A program made the position numbers and the translations under genes. Below are positions 8,283 to 16,645 of a stretch of DNA of 64,000 bases, piece by piece. Origin of the DNA: Curvibacter sp. (GTDB lineage: Bacteria; Pseudomonadota; Gammaproteobacteria; Burkholderiales; Burkholderiaceae_C); NCBI GenBank assembly GCA_020248905.1, contig JADCGR010000003.1, positions 42,423 to 106,422 of the forward strand. Reading direction: 5' to 3'. Each line of letters starts with the position of its first letter. The first letter of the stretch is position 1. The notes under the pieces are model-generated. The model was not told the origin of the DNA. It did not search any database and saw nothing but the letters and a program-made list of their open reading frames with translations.

Positions 8283-9170
8283 TTAGGCACCAGACGGTAT
8301 GGCGCCGCCTTCCTCCCCCGCCGCCTTCTCCCACTCATCCAGCAGGCCCGCCCAGCGCTGCATCATCACCGCGCGGTCGGCGAGATACTCGGCGTGGTTG
8401 TAGGTGCGCCGCACCGAGTTGGGCTCCACGTGCGCGAGCTGGCGCTCGATCCAGTCGGGCCGGTAGCCCATCTCGTTGAGCCGGGTGCTGCCGGTGGTGC
8501 GGGTGGCGTGCGGGCTGTACTGCCCGCTCCAGCCCAGCACGTGCAGGGCCTGCCGGAACGAGGCGATCGCCATCGGCTTGCTGCGGTCGTCGCGCCCGGG
8601 GAACAGGTGCTCATGGTGGCCGGTGATGCCCCGCAGTGCCCGCAGCATTTCCACCGCCTGCCGGGGCAGCGGCACCGCATGCGACTTGCGCTGCTTCATG
8701 CGCTCGGCCGCAATGCGCCAGAGCGCGGCATCGAGGTCGAATTCAGCCCAGCGCGCCTCCACCGACTCGCTCGGGCGGCACAGCGTGAGCCACATCAACC
8801 GGAAGGCCGCCAGTGTCTCGTGCCGGCCGCCATGGCCCGCCATGTCGCGCAGCAGGCGACCGATCTCCTCGGGCTCCAGCGCCCGCTTGTACTGGGTCTT
8901 GTTGGGCGGGAGGGCGCGGCGCACCGGGTAGACCGGGTCGCGGTCCACCCGCAGCGTGGCCATGGCCAGCTCGAACACGCCGGCCATGCTGCGCTTGGCC
9001 TCGGCGGCCACGCTCGGCCCGTTCTTGCGGGCGGCGGTGGTGAGCTTGAAGCGGTAGCGCCAGGCCTTCACGCCATTGGGCTTGACCTCAAGCACGAGGC
9101 CGCTGCCGTCGGTGAGCTTGCAGGCCTTCTCGCGCGGCCGGGCCGCGCGGCACTGGGTGTCGGTGAGCAT
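8283..9170 (-). CDS. P4-type tyrosine recombinase with an internal deletion
   Basis: 295 residues starting MLTDTQCRAARPREKACKLT, the DUF4102 arm-binding domain. The family motif GLVLEVKPNGVKAWRYRF breaks off at about residue 43. The rest of the arm domain and the core-binding domain are missing, and the catalytic domain resumes near residue 90. All catalytic residues are present: R132 in CRPSESVEARW, K159, H221 and R224 in HATR, H247 in LAHV, and Y257 in TYNHAEY. Relatives have about 400 residues, so roughly 100 are gone. The frame is open upstream to 9266, but family homology begins at 9170. It probably cannot recombine. Confidence 0.8.
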   Translation of the reverse strand: MLTDTQCRAARPREKACKLTDGSGLVLEVKPNGVKAWRYRFKLTTAARKNGPSVAAEAKRSMAGVFELAMATLRVDRDPVYPVRRALPPNKTQYKRALEPEEIGRLLRDMAGHGGRHETLAAFRLMWLTLCRPSESVEARWAEFDLDAALWRIAAERMKQRKSHAVPLPRQAVEMLRALRGITGHHEHLFPGRDDRSKPMAIASFRQALHVLGWSGQYSPHATRTTGSTRLNEMGYRPDWIERQLAHVEPNSVRRTYNHAEYLADRAVMMQRWAGLLDEWEKAAGEEGGAIPSGA

Positions 9171-9366
9171 GGGCGCCTCTGAGGGGGGGGTGGCGACCGC
9201 ACCCGCTTGTTTTGGGGGCGAGCGATCCGCACCCGCGACGCCACCGGCTTCAGGATCGGCTTGCAATGGTGCCTGACGGCACCAGCCGGACCTAAATATC
9301 CATACAGATCAATAACTTGGTATTCCGACAAAGGCCCGGGAGAACCGCCGAAATCCGCCCAAACCG

Positions 9367-10461
9367 TTAGACGTTGAACAGGAAGTTCATCACGTCGCCA
9401 TCCTGCACAACGTAGTCCTTGCCTTCGGCGCGCATCTTGCCCGCGTCCTTGGCGCCCTGCTCGCCTTTGCAGGCGATGTAGTCCGCAAAGGAAATGGTCT
9501 GGGCGCGGATGAAGCCGCGCTCAAAGTCACCGTGAATAACGCCAGCCGCCTTCGGGGCCGTGTCACCGATGTGGATGGTCCAGGCGCGCACTTCCTTGAC
9601 ACCGGCCGTGAAGTAGGTCTGCAGACCCAGCAGCGTGAAGCCTGCGCGGATCAGGCGGTTCAGGCCCGGCTCCGACTGGCCGAGCTCCTTGAGGAAGTCC
9701 AACCGGTCGGCATCGTCCATCTCGGCCAGCTCGGCCTCGATCTTGGCGCAGATGGCCACCACCGGGGCGCTCTGCTTGGCCGCGTATTCCTTGAGGCGAT
9801 CGAGCAGGGGGTTGTTATCGAAGCCATCCTCGGCCACATTGCCCACGAACATCGCGCGCTTGGCCGTGATCAGGCACAGCGGCTTGAGCAAGGCCTGCTC
9901 CTCGTCGGACAGGGCCAGGGCGCGCACGGGCTGGCCCTCGTTCAGCGCAGCCTGTACCTTGGGCAGGAGCTGGGCCATCTTCGCAGCCTCCTTGTCATTG
10001 CCGCTCTTGGCCGCCTTGCTGTATCGCTGCAGAGCCTTGTCCACGGTGCCCAGATCGGCCAGGCAGAGTTCGGTCTGGATCACCTCGATGTCAGCAATCG
10101 GGTCCACCTTGCCGGCAACGTGGATGACGTTGGGGTCTTCGAAGCAGCGCACCACGTTGACGACGGCATCGGTCTCCCTGATGTGGGCCAGGAACTGGTT
10201 GCCCAGGCCCTCGCCCTTGGAGGCTCCGGCGACCAGGCCCGCGATGTCCACGAACTCGACGATGGCCGGCACGATGCGCTCGGGCTTGACGATCGCAGCC
10301 AGCTGCTGGAGGCGGGGGTCCGGCACCTCGACCACGCCGACGTTCGGCTCTATGGTGCAGAAGGGGTAGTTCTCTGCCGCAATTCCCGCCTTGGTCAGGG
10401 CGTTGAATAGGGTGGATTTGCCAACGTTGGGCAGGCCGACGATGCCGCACTTGAGAGACAT
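9367..10461 (-). CDS. ychF: redox-regulated ribosome-binding ATPase YchF
   Basis: 364 residues, the standard YchF length. Walker [19 protein letters not shown] (residues 8-25), switch region [28 protein letters not shown], and a C-terminal TGS domain ending [16 protein letters not shown]. YchF prefers ATP over GTP and binds the ribosome; in E. coli it dampens oxidative-stress responses. The gene marks the right border of the island. It is transcribed away from the MOSC gene region, with about 225 bases of unremarkable sequence upstream. Confidence 0.96.
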   Translation of the reverse strand: MSLKCGIVGLPNVGKSTLFNALTKAGIAAENYPFCTIEPNVGVVEVPDPRLQQLAAIVKPERIVPAIVEFVDIAGLVAGASKGEGLGNQFLAHIRETDAVVNVVRCFEDPNVIHVAGKVDPIADIEVIQTELCLADLGTVDKALQRYSKAAKSGNDKEAAKMAQLLPKVQAALNEGQPVRALALSDEEQALLKPLCLITAKRAMFVGNVAEDGFDNNPLLDRLKEYAAKQSAPVVAICAKIEAELAEMDDADRLDFLKELGQSEPGLNRLIRAGFTLLGLQTYFTAGVKEVRAWTIHIGDTAPKAAGVIHGDFERGFIRAQTISFADYIACKGEQGAKDAGKMRAEGKDYVVQDGDVMNFLFNV

Positions 10462-10686
10462 GGAATTCCTTTGGTATCAGCCCCTGGTGCACCACGCGCG
10501 CCAAGGGAGGCGGGACACGGCCCGGCACGAAGCCGGCAGGCAGGCACGCGGCCACCCTGGGCCGCTGGCTGCATGACCCCGAGTCCGGGGGATGGCAGCC
10601 GTGACTTGCACAAGGGGTCGAGAACTGAGGCGAGATTGTACTGATCGGCCGTCGCGGCGCGCGCCGGGCCAGGGCCCGGGCGTCAG

Positions 10687-11087
10687 TCACCGCAGACCCA
10701 TTTCCTGGGCCTCAAGTACTTCATGGGAAGTCCCAAGACCAATAACGCGTACCACCGCCTGCCAGCGATCCAGCTCGGCCCATACGTGCTGGGCCAATGG
10801 CCCGGGCGTGCTGCTGCGGGCCGGGGTCCTGTCCTGCTGGATGTGCGGGCTGATCTCTGGGGCCTGAAGTACCTCGTTCAGCGCGCGGTTGAGCTGGGCG
10901 ATCAGGAGTTGAAGCTCCCCAGCGCAAAGAGCGCGTGCCAATGCGTCAACTCGAATCCCTTAACCCCTAGCGACGCGAGCGTAGGAACACCGGACCTGGC
11001 ACTGAGGCGCGCCGCACACGCGACCGCCAGCAGCGGCAGCTTGCCTTTGTTCATGTAAGGACGGGCGCTGAAGCGGCTGGGGTACAC
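10687..11087 (-). pseudogene. Bug/TctC-family binding protein, C-terminal remnant
   Basis: Two overlapping minus-strand frames together read like the last third of a Bug protein. The first (from about 11054) gives KGKLPLLAVACAARL, SGVPTLASLGVKGFELT and HWHALFA, matching the family VPTxAExGVKGFxxxxWYALFA. After a frameshift near 10930 the second gives LIAQLNRALNEVLQAPE, GPLAQHVWAELDRWQAVVR and a stop at 10687. The first two thirds of the gene are absent. The flanks, 10462-10686 and 11088-11340, show no recognisable gene or signal. Confidence 0.6.
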
Positions 11088-11340
11088 CTATTGAGCCCGC
11101 CCGCGCAACAGGGCGCTGCTGGCAGGCGCCGCGCCTGCGTGCTGGAAACCCACCCGCTCACGCAGATCGAACGTCTACAGCACCACCTCCGCCGCCAAAT
11201 GGTGGATGGTGCACTCGCCGCCGGCCACGTAGTCGGCATGCGCCGGCGATGCGGACCGTATTGGCGATATTCCACCAGCATCCGTTGGAAGCGCCGCGAC
11301 GGCGACGGCCTTCGGCCAGGGGCATGGCTGCTAAAGGCCG

Positions 11341-12255
11341 TCAGTCGAAACGGTAGGAAGCGCGCACCGTCTGCCCCACGCGCAGCACATGGTCCACGCC
11401 GGCCGTGACGATGGCATTCATGCCGAAGGTCAGGGCTGCGTCCACCCGCGCATCCCGAGGGTAGGTCCGCAAAGCGTCGCCCACCTCGGGTGAACTGCGG
11501 GCTGTGTCGGGATCGATGTCGGGGATGGGACAGCGCGGGCAGGGCTTCACGGGCGTGAGCACAGCCTGGCCCTCGGTGGTATCGATCTGCAGGGGCCCCA
11601 CGCGATCCTCGTCGTGCGCCTCCAGGCCTGCCAGCACGACATTGGGCCGGAAGCGCCGGATGTCCACCGGCGCATGCCCGCCGGCCCGTAGCTTCTCATT
11701 GAGCCCGTCCAGCGCGGACTGTCCCAGCACCAGCAGGGGGTAACCATCGCTGAACTGGTTGGGTGCCTTGATGCCGCCGGTCCATTGCAGGCTGGACAGG
11801 CGCTGGTGCTCAGGATCGAAGCGCACTAGGCGGTACCGGGGCGCGCCGGCCCGAGGCAGGCCCTCAACGGTCAGGGCCAGGAAATCGGTGAACCACTGGG
11901 CCGCGATATCGCCCATGTCGTAGGCCGGCACCACATCGTTCCAGACCCTCACCCGGTAGGGCGCCTCGACGGTGTCGACCCGCAGGTGCAGCGCCAGCAT
12001 GCCCGGCGCGCGCAACTCCAGCTCAGTGCCGTCGCGCCTGAACGCGGGCTTCACGAGAGCGAGCCGGGGTTCCTCGCGCTGGGTGACAAACTCGCCTTCG
12101 TCGTCCACCACCATCCACGCACGATCAAGATCCAGACCGGTTTCAGTCAGCACCGCCTCGGACAAGGCGATGCCGGCACAGGATTTCACCGGATAGACAA
12201 AGAGCTGGGCGATGCGCGCCTCAACCTGGGCGGACTCGGAAACGGGAGCGTTCAC
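11341..12255 (-). CDS. MOSC-domain protein (YcbX-like, molybdenum cofactor-linked)
   Basis: 304 residues from GTG 12255. An N-terminal MOSC beta-barrel (IAQLFVYPVKSCAGIALSEA, then DRAWMVVDDEGEFVTQRE) is followed by the MOSC domain with the conserved cysteine in KPCPRCPIPDIDPDTA and a final MNAIVTAGVDHVLRVGQTV. It lacks the C-terminal 2Fe-2S ferredoxin domain found in E. coli YcbX. Relatives are amidoxime-reducing-type or sulfur-carrier proteins that bind molybdenum cofactor; the substrate is unknown. It is divergent from the UbiH-type hydroxylase. Confidence 0.85.
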   Translation of the reverse strand: MNAPVSESAQVEARIAQLFVYPVKSCAGIALSEAVLTETGLDLDRAWMVVDDEGEFVTQREEPRLALVKPAFRRDGTELELRAPGMLALHLRVDTVEAPYRVRVWNDVVPAYDMGDIAAQWFTDFLALTVEGLPRAGAPRYRLVRFDPEHQRLSSLQWTGGIKAPNQFSDGYPLLVLGQSALDGLNEKLRAGGHAPVDIRRFRPNVVLAGLEAHDEDRVGPLQIDTTEGQAVLTPVKPCPRCPIPDIDPDTARSSPEVGDALRTYPRDARVDAALTFGMNAIVTAGVDHVLRVGQTVRASYRFD

Positions 12256-12317
12256 GGCGTGCTTCCTGAAGATTCAAGATGAAAGACACCGATTCTGCCT
12301 CGGCCCGCCTCGGCTTC

Positions 12318-12323
12318 TACAAT
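12318..12323 (+). promoter_or_regulatory. putative -10 box (TACAAT) of the UbiH-type gene
   Basis: TACAAT ends 6 bases before the ATG at 12330. Start of transcription would fall at or very near the A of the start codon, which would make the mRNA leaderless. No strong -35 box or Shine-Dalgarno sequence accompanies it. Confidence 0.3.
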
Positions 12324-12329
12324 GTTTGC

Positions 12330-13445
12330 ATGCCTCAGGCTCTGGACATCTGCATACGCGGCGACGGCATCGTCGGCCGCACCCTGGCCCTGCTGCTGGC
12401 GCGGGAGCGCCTGCGCGTAGGCATCGTGGAGCAGACGGCTCTACCGGACGCCGGGGCTGATGTTCGTGCTTACGCCCTGAACCGGGCCTCCCGCGCGTTG
12501 CTGGAAAGCGTGCGGGCCTGGCCCGATGACGAACGCTCGGCCACCCCGGTCCAGCACATGCGCGTGCGGGGCGACCGCGATAGCGTGCTGAATTTCGAAG
12601 CTGCCCGGCTGGGCGTGGACGCGCTGACCTGGATCGTGGATGTCCCGGCGCTTGAAGCGCGGCTGGCCGAGGCGCTGCGCTATCAGCCCCGCATCGAATT
12701 GCTGTCTGCGGCTGCCCCGGCCAAGCTCACCGTCGTGTGCGAGGGGCGGGCCAGCAGCACCCGCACCGAGTTCGGCGTCGATTTTGATGTGACCCCCTAC
12801 GCCCAGCATGCCCTGGCCACCCGCCTGCAATGTGAGCAGCCCCACGGCCAGGTGGCCCGCCAGTGGTTTGCCCGGGGCGAGATCCTCGCTTTTTTGCCGC
12901 TGGGCGGACCGCAGGGTAACTCCGTGGCCGTGGTCTGGTCTGTTTCCCCGGAGCGTGCCGCGCAGCTGCAGCACTTGGACGCGACAGCGTTGTGCGATGC
13001 GCTGGGCCACGCGAGCGAGCATGCGCTGGGGCGCCTGAGCCTGGCCAGCGGGCGCAGGACGTGGCCGCTGCAGAAGGCGCAGGCCCGCCAGTGGTCGGGC
13101 CACCGCGACACGGGCGCCTGGGTACTCGCCGGGGACGCGGCTCACAACGTGCATCCGCTGGCCGGCCAGGGCCTGAACCTGGGCCTGGCGGATGTGGCCG
13201 AGCTCACGCGCGTGCTACACGGGCGCGAGTACTGGCGGGAGGTGGATGACGCAAAGTTGCTGCGTCGCTACGAACGCAGCCGCAAGGCTGGCATGCTGGC
13301 GCTGGACCTGGGCATGGACGGTCTGCAACTGCTGTATGCGCGCGAGGGCGAGGGATGGAGCGCCTTACGCAGCTGGGGCCTGCTGGGCGTCGAACGCAGC
13401 GGCGGAATCAAGCACTGGCTCGCCCGGCAGGCCATGAGTTTTTGA
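12330..13445 (+). CDS. UbiH/UbiF/Coq6-family FAD-dependent hydroxylase
   Basis: 371 residues. N-terminal FAD-binding fold ALDICIRGDGIVGRTLALL (GDGIVG as GxGxxG), and the second FAD motif WVLAGDAAHNVHPLAGQGLN followed by LGLADVAEL, typical of ubiquinone ring hydroxylases. The ATG at 12330 puts the Rossmann strand right at the N-terminus; 17 further upstream codons in frame lack homology. It is followed 9 bases later by the DsbC-like gene on the same strand. Which ring position it hydroxylates cannot be told, since UbiH, UbiF, UbiI and UbiM are hard to separate by eye. Confidence 0.85.
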   Translation: MPQALDICIRGDGIVGRTLALLLARERLRVGIVEQTALPDAGADVRAYALNRASRALLESVRAWPDDERSATPVQHMRVRGDRDSVLNFEAARLGVDALTWIVDVPALEARLAEALRYQPRIELLSAAAPAKLTVVCEGRASSTRTEFGVDFDVTPYAQHALATRLQCEQPHGQVARQWFARGEILAFLPLGGPQGNSVAVVWSVSPERAAQLQHLDATALCDALGHASEHALGRLSLASGRRTWPLQKAQARQWSGHRDTGAWVLAGDAAHNVHPLAGQGLNLGLADVAELTRVLHGREYWREVDDAKLLRRYERSRKAGMLALDLGMDGLQLLYAREGEGWSALRSWGLLGVERSGGIKHWLARQAMSF

Positions 13446-13454
13446 AGGACGGAC

Positions 13455-14171
13455 ATGAAGAACACCCTGCACTGGACGACCGGCCTGCTGGCCGCCCTGC
13501 TGGCCCTGGGCGCCGGCGCCCAGGAAGCCACGATCCGCAAGAACCTGGCCGAACGCCTGCCCCAGCTGCCGGCCATCAACGAGGTGAGCAAAACCCCGAT
13601 CCCCGGTCTGTTTGAGATCCGCGTCAACGACAACGACATCTACTACACGGACGCCGAGGGCAATTACCTGATCCAGGGCAGCCTGATCGACGTGCGCCAG
13701 CGCCGCAACCTGACCGAGGAAAGGGTGGAGAAGCTGCTCGCGATCGACTTCAGCAGCCTGCCCCTCAAGGACGCATTCACGGTCGTACGCGGCAACGGCC
13801 AGCGCAAGATGGCCATCTTCTCCGATCCCAACTGCGGCTACTGCAAGCGTATCGAGCGCGACCTCGCGCGACTGGACAACGTCACCATCCATGTGTTTCT
13901 CTACCCCGTGCTGGGCCCTGGTTCCACCGAGAAATCCCGGCTGGTCTGGTGCTCGCGGGACCGCGCCAAGGCTTGGCTTGATCTGATGCTCAAGGAGCAG
14001 ATGCCCACCGCCGCAGCCTGTGACACCGCGCCCATCGCGCGCAACCTCGCCTTCGGTCAGAAGCACAAGATCCAGGGCACGCCCACACTGCTGTTTGCCG
14101 ACGGCAGCCGGGTTCCTGGCGCCGTCGATGCGGGCCAGATCGAGAAGCAGCTCGCTGCCACCACCCGCTGA
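13455..14171 (+). CDS. DsbC-family periplasmic disulfide isomerase
   Basis: 238 residues. Signal peptide MKNTLHWTTGLLAALLALGA ending GAQ. The N-terminal dimerisation domain (about residues 25-100) contains TPIPGLFEIRVNDNDIYY and TDAEGNYLIQGSLIDV. The C-terminal thioredoxin domain has the active site C127-G-Y-C130 (SDPNCGYCKR) and the cis-proline GTPTLLFADG. This is the DsbC pattern (CGYC, V-shaped dimer), used to reshuffle wrong disulfides in periplasmic proteins. The gene ends 15 bases before the M61 peptidase, and the three genes from 12330 on may form one operon. Confidence 0.9.
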   Translation: MKNTLHWTTGLLAALLALGAGAQEATIRKNLAERLPQLPAINEVSKTPIPGLFEIRVNDNDIYYTDAEGNYLIQGSLIDVRQRRNLTEERVEKLLAIDFSSLPLKDAFTVVRGNGQRKMAIFSDPNCGYCKRIERDLARLDNVTIHVFLYPVLGPGSTEKSRLVWCSRDRAKAWLDLMLKEQMPTAAACDTAPIARNLAFGQKHKIQGTPTLLFADGSRVPGAVDAGQIEKQLAATTR

Positions 14172-14186
14172 CTTGCGCCAGCACCC

Positions 14187-15977
14187 ATGCCCACCCGTTC
14201 CAGCCGCCCAACGGCCGCCCCTCACTTCCGCATCGAGGCAGCCGACCTGCACGCCCACCTCTACCGCATCGCGCTCACGGTCCCGCAGCCCGCTGCCCAT
14301 CAGCGCGTGGCCTTGCCGGTCTGGATACCTGGCAGCTACCTGGTGCGTGAGTTCGCCAAGAGCCTGCAAGGGATGCAGGCGCGCCAGAGCGGACGCAGCC
14401 TCGCGGCGCAGCAGGTGGACAAGTGCAGCTGGGAAATCGCCTGCGAGCCCGGGCGGCCGCTGGAACTCAGCTACGAGGTCTACGCCTACGACAACTCGGT
14501 ACGCTCGGCCTGGCTCGACAGCCAGCGCGGCTTCTTCAACGGCACCAGCCTGTGCCTGCGCGTTGTCGGGCAAGAGAACGCGGCGCACGAACTTACACTG
14601 CTGCCCGGCGCGGCGCCGACCGACTGGCAGGTCGCGAGCGGGCTGAGCGCAATCAGGGTTGACCGCCGCGGCTGGGGCCATTACCGGGCCGCCGATTACG
14701 ACGAACTGGTGGACTGCCCGGTCGAGATGGGTTCCTTCTGGAGTGGCGAGTTCAAGGCGGCCGGCGTGCCACACCGCTTCGTCGTGGCGGGCGCACCGCC
14801 AAGCTTTGACGGCAGCCGCCTGCTGGCCGACGCCCAGCGCATCTGCGAAACCGCGATCCGGTTCTGGCACGCCGAGGGCCGCGCGACCGGACGCACCGGC
14901 AAGCCGCCGTTCCGTCACTATCTTTTCCTGCTCAACGCCACCGACGACGGCTACGGCGGTCTCGAACACCGCAACTCGACGGCGCTGATCTGCGGCCGGC
15001 GGGACCTGCCGCGCCTCGAGGCCAAGCTGGCCGATGGCTACACCACCCTGCTGGGCCTGATCAGCCACGAGTACTTCCACAGCTGGAATGTGAAACGCCT
15101 GCGTCCGGTCGAGTTCACGCGCTATGACTACGCGCAGGAGAACTACACGCAGCTGCTTTGGTTCTTCGAAGGTTTCACCAGTTATTACGACGATCTGCTG
15201 TTGCGTCGTGCTGGCCTGCTCGACGACGCAGCCTATCTGCGCCTACTCAACAAGACCATCAACCAGCTGCACCAGACGCCGGGACGGCTCGTGCAGTCGG
15301 TGGCCCAGGCCAGCTTCGACGCCTGGGTCAAGTACTACCGCGCCGACGAAAACACGCCCAACGCGACGGTCAGCTACTACGGCAAGGGCGCGCTCGTGGC
15401 GCTCTGCCTGGACTTGAGCCTGCGCGCAGAGAGCGCGCATAGCCTGGACGATGTGATGCGCCTGCTGTGGCAGCGTTGCGCTGCGGGGCCGATGCGTGAG
15501 GAAGACGTGCAGGAGGTGCTGAAAGAACTGACCGGACGCAGCTGGGCGCGCGAGTTCAGGCGCTGGGTCCATGGCACCGCAGAGCTGCCGCTGCGCGAGC
15601 TGCTGTCGCAGCACGGCGTCACTATCCACGAGGAGCCGGCTCAACTGGCCCAGCGCCTGGGCCTGCGCGTGGGAGAGTCGGGTGGGTCCGTCCAAATCAA
15701 GACCGTGCTGCGGGGCGGCGCGGCCGAGCAAGCCGGCTTCGCCGCCGGCGACGAATGGCTGGGCGTGGAAACAGGCACCGGGCGCAGCCGTAGCAGCTGG
15801 CGCCTGCACAAGCTTGACGACCTGCTGCTTTACGCTGGTGGGAAAAACCGCGTACGGGCGCTCGTGGCTCGGGACCGTCGCCTGCTGTCACTGGAGCTCA
15901 AACTACCGCGCGCGGTATCGACCTGGCGCCTCGCGGCGGGCGAGCGGGCACCGCTGCGAGCCTGGCTGGACGCCTGA
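14187..15977 (+). CDS. M61-family metallopeptidase with PDZ domain
   Basis: 596 residues. Zinc site HEYFHSWNVKRLRP (residues 294-307) with HExxH, preceded by YGGLEHRNSTALI and followed by QLLWFFEGFTSYYDDLLLRR, which supplies the third zinc ligand (E). The N-terminal beta domain and a PDZ-like C-terminal part (SVQIKTVLRGGAAEQAGFAAG) are typical of glycyl aminopeptidase-like M61 enzymes. No signal peptide is evident, so a cytoplasmic location is likely. Substrates are unknown in bacteria outside Sphingomonas. Confidence 0.92.
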   Translation: MPTRSSRPTAAPHFRIEAADLHAHLYRIALTVPQPAAHQRVALPVWIPGSYLVREFAKSLQGMQARQSGRSLAAQQVDKCSWEIACEPGRPLELSYEVYAYDNSVRSAWLDSQRGFFNGTSLCLRVVGQENAAHELTLLPGAAPTDWQVASGLSAIRVDRRGWGHYRAADYDELVDCPVEMGSFWSGEFKAAGVPHRFVVAGAPPSFDGSRLLADAQRICETAIRFWHAEGRATGRTGKPPFRHYLFLLNATDDGYGGLEHRNSTALICGRRDLPRLEAKLADGYTTLLGLISHEYFHSWNVKRLRPVEFTRYDYAQENYTQLLWFFEGFTSYYDDLLLRRAGLLDDAAYLRLLNKTINQLHQTPGRLVQSVAQASFDAWVKYYRADENTPNATVSYYGKGALVALCLDLSLRAESAHSLDDVMRLLWQRCAAGPMREEDVQEVLKELTGRSWAREFRRWVHGTAELPLRELLSQHGVTIHEEPAQLAQRLGLRVGESGGSVQIKTVLRGGAAEQAGFAAGDEWLGVETGTGRSRSSWRLHKLDDLLLYAGGKNRVRALVARDRRLLSLELKLPRAVSTWRLAAGERAPLRAWLDA

Positions 15978-15987
15978 AACGCTCGCG

Positions 15988-16494
15988 TCAACCCTTGGGC
16001 ATCCGGGCCTCGACTTCAGCGCCAAAGCGGTCGGCTGCGGTCTGGCCCTTGATCCCACGCACGAATTCGTACGCCCGCTTCATGATTTCTATGAACTGCG
16101 GCACGTCTTTGGCCGCCTCCAGGCGCACGCAGAGGTCGTCACCCGCCGGACCCAGTAGTTCAGCCAGCATGCGCGTGGCCACCGACCGGGCCTTGCCGAG
16201 ATCGCCGCCGGCAGCCACGGCAGGAACTGTCGCCGAGGCAGCTACGGGCGCCCCAGGGGCTCTGATGGCGGCCACGGCGCCAGGAACCACCTCGATGAGA
16301 CCCAGGGCGAGCAGTTGCTCAAGGAGCTGGGCAGATTCACCCATGCCGGTAGCGATGCGCACGAGTTCCTCGCCGCTTTTCTTGCCGTCAACGGGGATCA
16401 GCAACATGCGGAGCTTGCCGGAGACACCGTGTCCACGGGTCGCGATAGCCTCAGCCCCCTTATCAGTCTTCTTGAATACAGCTTGCGCGTCCAT
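15988..16494 (-). CDS. conserved hypothetical protein
   Basis: 168 residues from ATG 16494 (a TTG three codons upstream is also possible). The N-terminal half, DAQAVFKKTDKGAEAIATR and KLRMLLIPVDGKKSG, resembles a small helix-turn-helix-like module seen in hypothetical betaproteobacterial proteins that sense or process bacterial motility or stress signals, but I cannot name a family. An alanine/proline linker (about residues 75-95) leads to a helical C-terminus (ARSVATRMLAELLGPAGDDL, FIEIMKRAYEFVRGIKG). No signal peptide or membrane segment. It is convergent with the M61 gene. The coding-like composition and helical pattern support a real gene. Confidence 0.65.
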   Translation of the reverse strand: MDAQAVFKKTDKGAEAIATRGHGVSGKLRMLLIPVDGKKSGEELVRIATGMGESAQLLEQLLALGLIEVVPGAVAAIRAPGAPVAASATVPAVAAGGDLGKARSVATRMLAELLGPAGDDLCVRLEAAKDVPQFIEIMKRAYEFVRGIKGQTAADRFGAEVEARMPKG

Positions 16495-16645
16495 ACAGCC
16501 CAACGAGTTGCTTTTTTAATGCGGGGAGTGTTCCATGGCAAGGCAATTCAGCGCCACCGTGTTTCCACTAAGCAATAAATAGGCCGAAAACTGACCAGGT
16601 CAGGCTCGGGGGCTGCCGCTTCGGCGAGACGCCGGGCTGGACGCA

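Larger units (their letters stand above)
5840..9300. mobile_element. degenerate integrated element (P4-type integrase, Fic, hsdR stub, DUF3987 remnant)
   Basis: This block interrupts otherwise ordinary chromosomal genes (tct operon on the left, ychF on the right). It contains, all on the minus strand, an internally deleted P4-type integrase, a Fic gene, an apparent start of an hsdR gene, and a frameshifted DUF3987 (YfjI-like) gene. DUF3987 genes and P4-type integrases commonly travel together on islands of the CP4-57 type. The left limit is uncertain: the DUF1566 gene may also be cargo. I found no flanking tRNA and no convincing attachment-site direct repeat. Confidence 0.6.

Noticed and set aside
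9180..9300. G-run and Gly-rich sequence upstream of the integrase as a possible attachment site
   Set aside because: No matching direct repeat was found at the left end and no tRNA 3' end is present.
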